From Tenebrio molitor (Eukaryota; Arthropoda; Insecta; Coleoptera; Tenebrionidae), in contig NC_091047.1 in the NCBI RefSeq assembly GCF_963966145.1, positions 12,400,001-12,464,000 of the forward strand: 64,000 nucleotides of DNA, given 5' to 3'. Numbering within the stretch: position 1 is the first letter of the stretch; each line of letters starts with the position of its first letter. Both the position numbers and the translations under genes were made by a program. Below the pieces are notes generated by a model. That model was not told the DNA's origin, did not search any database, and was given only the letters and a program-made list of their open reading frames with translations. Of the stretch, positions 13,111-23,288 are shown one piece after another.

Positions 13111-16100
13111 AGAAAAGCAAAATAATTCTGCCGAGTTCTGAACGGGCAAACATTTTAAAACATTCCTCCATCACTCATACCAAACATTGACTTTCGCTCC
13201 CTCCTTGGTGTATAATGCCGACATTTACTAAAATAATTTATTTAGCAGGAAAATGTATAACTGTCGGTAAATATTTCCAGACCAAACTGAGGCATACTTT
13301 CGTTTTGTATACTCTCCAAATACAGTTTGTACAAAATTCCGTTCCTCACGTACAACGGGCAAAGATTTCAGTGTACATAGTACATATTTAATCTAGTGAG
13401 CTGCGGAACACTCCACTTTATTATTTGACACTCTTATAATGTGATATAGATTGTGCACATTGACAAATTTATTATATTTGAATAGCGAGGAATTCCCCGA
13501 CTGTCGGTTCATTTACTATTCACGTTTCTGTGTACAGAAAAAATGATCAATCAATACGGGGGATGTTCCAATTAATATCGATAATTTCTTCGCGCGCAAT
13601 CCAAGTAGGCCAAGTTGTGTTCGACCCCCATAAATCACATGTTAGAATTATCTTTATTTTATTTAAACTGCGTCGAGTCGACTGTAAAGTAAAGAACAGT
13701 TGATTCTGTAGTTTTAGACAATAATTCCTTCAACAATGCACGTGAATCATTCTCTATTTACTCTATAAAACTGACACTATCTTTATCTCAGCCCTTGTTA
13801 AATTACGGGGATAAGAAAATTATTATTTATGCCTATGACGCGGGTTTATGGTAAAAATAAAGTAATAAACATATCTCGCAGACAACCGGATGAAAAACAA
13901 CAAAATTGTAAATAATTCACCACATCTTGCAACATCTTATAAATTTTTTAAATGTCTAAAACACACAAAAATTTACACACGTTTTCGTAATAAGGAAAAT
14001 TAAACTGAACTCGCTTTTATTCAAAACATTATGGATTGTTATCGTGAGCAAGATGAAACGTGCACATAGTTGTATGTACTAAAATTTAGTACAACTAATA
14101 TTTGATATTAGTTTTATATTTATTTAGCAAGGGTTTAATAAGGATGAATTAAGTGTAAGGTTGTAAAAGCTTTTAAATATGTATTTTTTTTCTATCCGAA
14201 AAGGAAGGAAAATGGAAATGAAATAGTAAATTATATCATTATTAAAAGTAGAGATTGAAAACCGAGACGAAGTCGAGGTCGCAACTGGGCGAAGCACAAA
14301 AAGACCTTCTACTCTGAATGATATATACGAGTACATACTACATTATTTTATCTTTAAGCGGATCACAAAAAAAATCGGACTTGAACTCATTTATTTTCTT
14401 TTGCTGCAGTTACAGTAAAATGACAATTTTCAAACTTACAATTTTCAAATTCTAAGGTACCAATAATTCCTACATCTCTTGTTGCAATATTATTAGTACC
14501 TACTTCAAGGTTCAATAATATTAGTAAAGTCTACTAAGGGCTAACGTTTACTTTTTAACGTTGAACGGCCATCTTGTTATTTGTGATTTTGTCATCCCTC
14601 CACATGGGCACCGGTTAAATATTGGGTAATAATTTGGTTATTTCGCTTTTTTAGAGGCTTTTTTAATAGGGCTAATTAAATATTTCGTGTACCTAATTAT
14701 TGATAAATAAATCGTGAGAAATGCTTCCAAATGACCTTACATTTAACTCAGTCCAGAGCCTGTGGCCATTTCAACTCCTTAGATTTTGAGTGTTTCAACT
14801 CCGGTTGCAAAAAAAAGTCACTTCTGAAGATAAAAATTATTTTCTGAGAAATACGAGTAAGTATATCGAGACTTGTGTATCTAAAATACAGGAGCTTCTA
14901 GATTTTCAGATTTTTCTTATCACTGTAAGATTTTAAAATCTACAACAAATACCTACTTAAAACGATTCTCGTGTCATTGACTGATACTTCTCTAATACGC
15001 ATCGAGTGTTATGATTCTGTCGGTCATCATTGTTGATTGATATTTTTTTAATGTTTAACAAATATTTGAGTAAAAAAAGTTTTGCTAGAAAGAATCCCGA
15101 ATTTTCGTGGAATTATGGAAAAGTATTTTATTTCTAAAGGTGAATCATAACAGTCTGGGATTCGATCACGGCAAGAAAGAATATTATTTAGCATGTGATT
15201 TAACGATTGTATCTCTTCAGAGTGATGAGTTGAGCAAACAGTGACAATTACATGAATTATAAGTTTAACGCGGAGCCTCAATTAGACGTCGGACGCCAAC
15301 GAACCGTAATCATTAACGCCATCGTACTAACTGAAGAAATATGAAGAAGGTTTCGTACGAAGCTAATTTGAAAAATTATCGAAATTATATACAAGTCGTG
15401 AAAATACATTTTTGTGGTATAACGTCGCATCCATCACGGCAGCTCCCACAAGCGAAGGAAAAAATGCACAGGAAGTTAAAACCCGGTCACAAAAGGCCAT
15501 TGTTGACGCTTCCTCGATGTATACAAGTCCTAATCCGCAGACCGAATCGTAAAGACGGCAGATCGAATCATTGAAATATTCGCTAATAACTCGCCAAATA
15601 AATCATGAAGTGTTTACAAAGGGTTGTTGGGAAAAAAGTCGGAATTAGGAGAAAAGTGAGAATGATTATTAAAGCTGCATCGAATACAAACACGAAAAGT
15701 ATACAAATGTAACAACTATATTGAGCAAACATCAACATCACTTGTAAAAATAACAATATTTGAGCATAATGTTGACAGGTGGGTTGTAGGTCTAACAAAT
15801 TTAATCTTAAATTCAAATTTGAACAGATCAAACGCAGTGCGCGATGGGCCAATATTTAGTTATTTGCCCGAGCACACAACTTGTTGACTGCGTAAATACA
15901 GGGAACCATTGTTTCCTTTTTTATATAAATTTACTATAAGCGGATTAATTTGAGGCACGCGATATTAATTCGACGAAAAATTCGCAAGGAAAGGTTAGTT
16001 AAGTAAACAAGAATTTACAGAGGCGTTCTGACACTGTACTGCACTGATTTCCCAGATGCAACACCGATCAATAAACTACTCTATTAAGAGAAGGTTTTCA

Positions 16101-17299
16101 CGAAAATTATTCACAAACGAAATGTTCAAAATAGTTAAACCTATTTTTCATCTAAACTAACTCGGAAGAAAATCTGGGCTAAATGCTAATCCTGCGGTTG
16201 TTTGCTTTAGTTCTTTGGTTCAATAAGGCCCTGACTCTAAAAACGAGTAACAGTAATCAAAACCTCTTGAGTATTTAACTTCATCTTTATAAACAAATAT
16301 TATATTAAAAATATGATTTAAAAATTACCACTACTAACTAATAATAATTATTAGGGTACTGTATAAAACATGAATAATTTAAAAATATGTTAGAAATAAA
16401 AACCTAACATTTAATGTTAGAAAATGGAAAAAGATAGGAATATGTCTGAATTGAGGTAAAAAATAAAAATATAATAGAAAATGAATCCTGAAGAAGACAA
16501 ACTCAATATTTTATAGTGAATATCAAACCAAAATGATCACACAATATTAACTTTTTTATTACTTAACAAATGAAATTCCGATGAAGAATTTAATATTTAT
16601 CGTAACTAATTACAGAATCGTGTAAATAAATTTCAGCTTATAAGACACCAGCTAGAAAGACGGTAAAGTGAATCAAAAGGTTGCAGATTTGTACAGCTTA
16701 AGTAAGTCCACGAACAGTACATGTGAAAAAAAAAGAAAAAAAAATGATGAGATGGGGAAAAAATTAAAAGAAGAATTAACTGTTGAAACTAAAAGATCTT
16801 AGCAACTAAGCAATCATATCTGGTAGCTAAAGAAACTATATAAGATGTAAAAAAGAAAACGACTTTATTTTTAATCATTTTTTACAGTCGTGGTAGAAGC
16901 GAAGGACACCAATTTTCCATTCTATATTTTTGTTTAGATGTTTAAAAGTCTAAAAATGTAAATTGTAACCTGTGTATACTATATCAACTGTAATAAAAAT
17001 ATTTGGCCTTTATTATTTTACCCAAAATTTTACTTGCTACCATATCATTTTAAGCAAAAAAAAAAACTGTCGGTGATTCAATTGCACAAATAATAATTGT
17101 CAAAATGAAAAGAAAGTGCATTTGGAAGAAATGCTACGAGGACATTTATTTTATTAAATTGTAGCAATATGTATTCTGTAAGCAACTGCGAGAAATCATG
17201 AATGGAAAAGGGAAGTTGTTTGTTGATGCCAAATAATAATAAGGTGGACTCAATTTTCTTTGGCTCTAACGTCCGGATTTAGGTACTGATGTGTGAAGT
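13111..17299. other. Long non-coding interval
   Basis: About 4.2 kb of AT-rich DNA without a supportable gene. The stretch near 14250-14290 resembles one near 55330-55370 (both contain CGAAGTCGA after AACCGA or GACCGA), suggesting a dispersed repeat piece. Confidence 0.45.
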
Positions 17300-18040
17300 A
17301 TGGTCAATAAGTATGTCAATAATATCTCTTGTGGTACTGGAATGGTAATTAATTGCGGAACTGAAGGGGAAACAATTGAACACATTATTTCTTCTTACAC
17401 CGTTTTGGCTCAAAGCGAATATAAAAAACGACACGATATATTCGCTAAAATTATACACATGAATTTAGCTGTTAAATTCAATTTATTAAAGAATACACAA
17501 CCACATTATAGTTATACACCAGAAAGTTGTTTGGAAAATGACAGTTACAAGTTATATTTTGATAGAACAATTTTAACTGACATTCATATTAAGCATAACA
17601 GACCAGACATTATAATTTTAAATAAACAACAAAAGCAAGCATATCTTTTAGATATAGCTGTTCCAAATTCACATAATATAACACAGACATATAACACAAA
17701 AATTAATAAATATTTAGAGCTGTCCGTTGCTATGAGAAATCTTTGGTGTTTAGAAAAAATTTCGATTTTACCACTTGTAATTTCAGCAACGGGAATAGTA
17801 CCGCAATCTCTTTTTAAAAATTTAAAAATTCTGGATTTAGATAACACATTGGTAGTTAAAATTCAAAAAGGTATATTATTATACTCATGTCACATCGTGA
17901 GGAAGTTCCTTAACATTGACACAGAACATAATACACAACAAAGTCAAAATGCGGAGGCAAGACGCCGGTAATTATGTTGATAAGCACTGCACTATTACTT
18001 GATAGTAATATCCGCAATAGTGTATGTACTCCGGCAAAAT
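17300..18040 (+). mobile_element. LINE 3-prime relic with restriction-like endonuclease region
   Basis: A 223-codon frame (17300-17971) resembles the C-terminal end of LINEs that carry a restriction-like endonuclease. RPDIIILNKQQKQAYLLDIA gives the PD...D arrangement of the nuclease, and KYLELSVAMRNLW, VISATGIVPQSL and a C-terminal IVRKFLN follow. Upstream, the expected zinc-knuckle cysteines are degraded (ETIEHIISSY instead of a Cys-ending HII-x-C), so the copy is probably inactive. It is 5-prime truncated and the reverse transcriptase is absent. The tail after the stop is probably its 3-prime UTR. LINE family not assigned. Confidence 0.65.
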
Positions 18041-18604
18041 TGCTGTGCCGCCGGGTGGTGGTGGGATAGTTTTGTCAATTGGGTCTTTATCAACCGTAGA
18101 AGAGAAGGCTAAACTGCTAAATTCGAAATTCGAAAACCATTTTGACATCTTCTGTTCAAGACACTACCGTCTCTACGAGTATACAGGGTGTTATGGAAGT
18201 CCACGTAATAAATTTCATCACCAATACATAGAACAAAAATAAACAAAATAAACATTTTTTACATATTGATCCTTTTCTAATCGATTCTTTTTTTTCAATT
18301 TTCAAACCCCTAATTTAACACTTCGCTCATGGGATATTGATCAACTGAAACGAAAGAGTAAGTGAAAATGTTTTTGTGCGATGAAAACTTTACAGTTTTT
18401 TTGAAGAAAGAAATCTAATACTAAAAATTTTCACTGTTTTTGAAAATAAAATTTACCTGTCCAAGTTCTTTTCGAGAAGCTCAGCTGGAAAGAAAATATT
18501 ACTCCAAACTTTTGGTGCTCACTGTATATAGTGCAATGTACAAATCTTTGTATCATCGTCTGCCATTTTTGAATTTATTGCACAAATAAAGATGTTGCTA
18601 AACA

Positions 18605-18780
18605 TCGGGTGTTCATTTAAATTTCCGGTCAAAGTTAGCATTGAAGAGTCGATTGTGAACGGTGCGTTCGTTTAAAAACACAAACAGCGCAAAAACTAGG
18701 GTCAGATTTAAACACCTGATGAGTTCACAATCGACTCTTCAACGCCAATTTTGACCGGAAATTTAAGTAAACATCCGATA
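18605..18780. mobile_element. MITE family A, copy 2
   Basis: Inverted ends CGGGTGTTCATTTAAATTTC and (reversed) CGGATGTTTACTTAAATTTC, with matching inner arms ending in AGAGTCGATTGTGAAC. Same family as 2106-2274. Confidence 0.85.
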
Positions 18781-20302
18781 CATACCTACTGTACAAAAAT
18801 GTCCTCCGACTAAATTGTCGTATCTTATTGCTTACCAATAACCAATATTTGATTACCAATAAGTTGGGTAAATCACTTCACAATATACTTAGGTACATAT
18901 CTTGATACAATATGAATAAACTTTTGGGTTCAATTATTTATACCCCAGTAATTTCACTGCATCATATATGTTTCATGTAATTTCACATTACTCATTATCA
19001 AGAAATGTTAGTTAACTCTACAACAACATATAACTGCCCTCGTTTTTTGATTAACACATAATTATTTAGTAAAAAACTGCTTTTATCGTTGTTCTGGTGC
19101 TGTCGAAACACGCGTCAGCTTTAGAAAAAAGTGTATTTTTCTAGCAGAGTCAATAAACTGTTACTGTAGTGAACACCAAGTGGACCATCAAATTTCATTT
19201 TTAACCACTTTACGCAAACTACAATCCCTGTTTCACAATGATAAAACTCCTAACCTCACATTTTAAAACATTTTTCACAATAAATCAAAAGTTAAAATGT
19301 TTCCACTTGTTTTATATTGGTAAATCAAGTTATTTAATGTATTATTTTAAATGTGTTCAACCAAGCGGTCCGTTTTACGTAATTGACACTGCGGCAAAAT
19401 TTAGGGGGCGTGGGGTGAATTTCACGGAGGCTTTGTGAGTTGACACCTGGCCTACCCAGCCTGTTAACTTTTTGTATGCCCTGTATGTAGCTTGTTCCAT
19501 TCATGTTCTGTTGACTTTTACAACGTTTCCGATGCCAATTTATATGTGATTTGGTATATTTTAAAAGCTATTGTAGGGGAGTGAAAAGTCCGACTTTCGC
19601 TATAGATACATTTGTAAGTAAATTACGCTGTTAGCTTAACATCTTCTCGTAGAAATTTAAAATTTTAAAAATCAATCAGTTCAATTGTAATTAAAAAGCA
19701 AACATTTCGACTTCTATTCTACCGAATTGAAACAAACACCTTCAAAGGGAATTGGTTAATTTGCTTCTTTACAAAGCGCATCGAGAAAAGAACCACCTCG
19801 TCATGTCATTGTCACTCACCCTAGTGATAATTTTACAATTAAGAGCGTGCAAAAAATGTTTATCGAGCAAACAGCCAAGTCAACAGTCGTGTGATGTTTT
19901 GTAGTACACAAATGACCGGAACATCCGACACAACATTCAAAGAAGTTTGTTGTGTATTTGTATACAGTCCCGGCATTGTGTTATTTTATACAAAAGTCAA
20001 AATAGGGAACATAACATAATCCTGTAAAACATATTTAAAAAGGTAATATTTGTCCCTCGTGTCTTTTGTAACGAAGCGTGTAGGTGTTTACTAGTCGAAA
20101 ATCTTCAATGGACGTTGATGCACAAAGAATTCGAAATGTCTACCTCGTAAAATATGTATTTCCTGCCTAGCACAACATTCCTATTATAATAAATATCAAA
20201 AATCGCACTGTTGTGATCGTGTTTGTTTCAGAATGAACATATCAAAGGCGGTTCGAGTCAAACAAATTTGACAGTCTCGTAAACAGTCTAAAACATAGTA
20301 AG
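18781..20302. other. Non-coding upstream region of the 20.3-kb gene
   Basis: No gene or repeat recognised. A candidate acceptor (GTTTGTTTCAG, about 20230) lies shortly before the 20303 start codon and may end a 5-prime UTR intron. Confidence 0.35.
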
Positions 20303-20737
20303 ATGCGCAACTCGAGCGATATTTTCTGCTTAAAAGAGCCAAAAACCGGCGAAAACGACGGCAGTCGAATATTTTCAGTCAACGGTTCCTGTTTCTCAAA
20401 AATAAACAGGCGCCAGCACACGAGCAGCGACGTCTTCCAGTTCGGCTGTCCCAAAGAGACCCAACAAGACTTCCAAATTCCCGAGACTTCTGAAATTCAT
20501 GAAATTCCCGAATCCTCTGCCCAATCTGAAAATTTTGAAGTACCTGAGATGATCGATCCTGTTGAAAAACCTAAAATTGCAAGTGTGGACATCCCGTTGG
20601 AGAAAGGTTCCGGCGAGCCGGTGGTGAGTTCCTCTAGCATGAGGCGCAATCCTTTGACCGGTGTTGGTGTGGAAGACGATGAGAAACGTTCCACGAGAAG
20701 ACGCCGCGATCTGAGAGCGGGAAAGTGGCTGTGGTGA
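20303..20737 (+). CDS. Small intronless protein, Jupiter-like at best
   Basis: 144 codons, ATG to TGA, with a poly(A) signal 27 nt after the stop, which supports a real transcribed gene. The product is hydrophilic and low in order. It has two similar N-terminal motifs (NSSDIF near residue 3 and TSSDVFQFG near 41), an acidic middle with repeated I-P-E motifs, a C-terminal RRNPLTGVGV and a basic tail RRRRDL ending WLW. SSDIF and RRNP-x-TG motifs are features of insect Jupiter and vertebrate HN1/JPT microtubule-associated proteins, but the PPGGGSS core is missing, so the link is tentative. No membrane segment or signal peptide. Function otherwise unknown. Confidence 0.55.
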   Translation: MRNSSDIFCLKEPKTGENDGSRIFSVNGSCFSKINRRQHTSSDVFQFGCPKETQQDFQIPETSEIHEIPESSAQSENFEVPEMIDPVEKPKIASVDIPLEKGSGEPVVSSSSMRRNPLTGVGVEDDEKRSTRRRRDLRAGKWLW

Positions 20738-20754
20738 AATGAATATGTATTGTT

Positions 20755-21000
20755 TTAATATTCAATAAACCATGTTGAAATATTCATTGGGAGCTTTCTA
20801 AAATGCGCCGCTATCTGTCGAAGTGCATTCGCACTATCAGCAGGAACAGGGTTGATAGGGAGATCCCCGTTTTCACCCTCACATTGAGTAAACACTCTAC
20901 CAGTCGGCCCAGCTAGCAAATGCCCCATGGAACTTGTCCAAACAATGTACTCATCAATCAAACACCACCCACTGGCCTTGCGTATGTGTGAGCTGAACCT
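20755..21000 (-). pseudogene. Unidentified coding-like fragment
   Basis: On the minus strand an open frame of about 80 codons with balanced codon use (GPTGRVFTQCEGENGDLPIN, then ADSANALRQIAAHF) looks like real protein sequence, unlike neighbouring random frames. It has no start context, splice structure or family I recognise, and its 3-prime end overlaps the poly(A) region of the 20303 gene on the other strand. Perhaps a displaced exon or a transposon-borne gene piece. Confidence 0.3.
20764..20769 (+). promoter_or_regulatory. Poly(A) signal AATAAA
   Basis: Canonical AATAAA, 27 nt beyond the stop codon of the 20303 gene. Confidence 0.6.
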
Positions 21001-21404
21001 AACAGTGGTCGATATTTAGTGATAGATGTATGTTTACAATTGTTATTTGAATTTTTACGTTTTAACTCAATTCCGGTGGTATAATTACTTCGTATATAGG
21101 CAACACAGTATACAATTGGACGGAAATTTATATTGGTAGATGTAGATAATAACTCACTCCAAGCACGGGCAAGGTAAAACGTGAAAATTATTTTCAGTAT
21201 GAAAATAAGGAAAACATAGAGATAACCTTAATATGTATAATGCACGATAAATCAAAAAAATACTTCTTGAAAAAGTCCAATTTTAAATGTAACCTGGACA
21301 GCATTAGGAGACCTAATACCAATAACAGTTGGCTTCAAGTATCAGTACACTAGACATTCGAAAATTCAAGATATTTAAAAGATTCATAGAGAACAAAATA
21401 TACA

Positions 21405-22158
21405 TGGTGATTCACGAAGAATAATGAGCCTCACTAAATTCTTGATGCAAACAACATTACATTTTCGCAAGTTATATATAATAATTATTGTCATGTTTGG
21501 ACGTAGACAGAAGCAACTGAAACACCAACGCAAGAAGTGTTTTAATAGCGAACAGAACATAAAAATTAAGTGAATCAATTAAAGTTCAAAATGCTGCCCA
21601 ACACTTTTTTTACATGCATCAATACGCTTCCGGAAAGATCCTTTCATAAGCATGGCGTTACGGATCTATAAGTTATTCCACGTCCGACATCTTCTCTATT
21701 GTTGATAGGTGTTTGGTAGATACGCTCTTTGACCATCCCCCCAAAAAAAAGTATCTAGTGGAGTTATGTCAGGACTTCTCGGAGGCCAAGGTTTATTCGA
21801 ACCCCTACCAATCCACTTATTCGCATGCACAGTGTATCCTGTTGGAGCCACATGTTTTGTCTTCTAAGTAAATTTGTCTCCTCCAACAAAATTGGCAGAA
21901 TGTTTTGCAGAAAATTTAAATACCTACACTAGAGACTAGACCGTTTAGTCTTTGGTGAAAAAATATGGTCCTTTTGCTCCCCAATATTCCATATTATAAT
22001 AACTTTGTAGCCTTTGTCAAAAAAGGACAATGATAATGATTGAAAGGCATCCTGGATTCTAATTGTATTTTTTTTAAGTTTCGCAAATTAAGTTGCGAAA
22101 ATGTAATGTTGGTTGCATCGAGAATTTGGTCAGGCTCATTATTCCTCCTGAATCAACC
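21405..22158 (-). mobile_element. Decayed mariner-type element with long TIRs
   Basis: About 75 bp at the left end (TGGTGATTCACGAAGAATAA onward) are mirrored at the right end up to TTTCGCAA. On the minus strand the interior encodes a damaged transposase C-terminal half: WIGRG, PWPPRSPDITPLDTFFWG (the usual mariner block with the second catalytic Asp), then KRIDACKKS. Stops and frame changes mean no intact product. Length about 750 bp implies internal deletion. Confidence 0.8.
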
Positions 22159-22246
22159 TATAAAGGTCTGTTCATTGGTTTAAAGAAAAAAAAATTTCTG
22201 AGGGCATCAAAGCCCTTCAGCGTCGTTATATCAGTATATATATACA

Positions 22247-22490
22247 GGGCGTCAAATCATTTTTTGAATGTCAAAATCAATTTTCGAGAGCACTTCCTAC
22301 ACTTTGCAGTAATGCCCAAGGATTTTTATGTACTTACCTACCTATCCCTTACAAATTGTGTTGGTGTACTTTGCTAAACAGGCTCTGTGACTCATAAAAA
22401 AGGTGCTGGTAGGCCAATCGTTCGTACCGAAGAAATCGTCGTCGTTTTCCAATCCATGACCACCTTTGACCAAGATAATTTTTGATATCC
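22247..22490 (+). mobile_element. Mariner/Tc1-like 5-prime fragment
   Basis: Starts ACAGGGCGTCAAATCATTTT, a mariner-type terminus. Near 22392-22486 a short frame reads GAGRPIVRTEEIVVVF, similar to the GRP linker between the helix-turn-helix units of such transposases. No right end found. Confidence 0.4.
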
Positions 22491-23288
22491 CGGTACATAT
22501 TCAGTATTTAAATAATTAAATTTAACAATGAGAAGTCTGTTGTTTTTAGTAAATTATCGTTAAACTGTTTTAAGGAATTTTAGGAATTTATCTAAAAGTT
22601 GAAATTAATTTGCTTGTTACTAGTTGCTAAAGTTGCACTGAAAAATTATGTGTTGCCTACACATAAATTTATTAACGAAAACTTTTTAATTATATTCTTA
22701 TTTATAAATTATAACAGTTATTATAAAACTATTATAGTCAGCTCCTTAACAGTGTATGACACTTTGCACCGAACCATAATCGACAATAAACGACTGGCTA
22801 AATAAATGACTAAATACCTAAATGAAAATTTAACCAAAATAGGTACAGATTTCTCCTAAGACTGAACAATATCCCGCATTAATTCGGTATAAAAGCAATG
22901 TTAATCTCATCTTTTTAATTTTCAAAAATACTTTTATAATGTCATATTAACTTTTTCCCCAATTACTGCAGAATAGTTTGGTGTTAAAATACAAAGTGTT
23001 TAAATTAAATGATATAATTATAAAACATTACATAATTTAATATTGTATGTAGGTACTACAAATTGTATAAAAAATTAAAGCAATAACAACATTCAAAATA
23101 CAAGTTCAACATTCAGATAATTCACATAATAGATTTATTTCATGGAATCTTTATATACCTACCTAAACATGTTAAAAAATTATAATTTCTAAAAAATCTT
23201 ACAAAAATACTAAAATCTAAAATTTGTACTTGTCATTGTTGTTTCTCTTATTTTACATATTCAACAATAATTTAACGAAATTAACAAA
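22491..23288. other. 3-prime flank of the minus-strand TRPA gene
   Basis: AT-rich and non-coding. It holds a minus-strand AATAAA at 23134-23139, about 150 nt past the TRPA stop codon, likely its poly(A) signal. Confidence 0.45.

Noticed and set aside
14250..14290. Possible tRNA-like or structured RNA
   Set aside because: Similar text at 55330-55370 suggests a dispersed repeat; no cloverleaf, TTCGA arm or anticodon stem could be drawn.
15341..15852. Open frames on both strands
   Set aside because: Short, without motif, codon bias or splice context.
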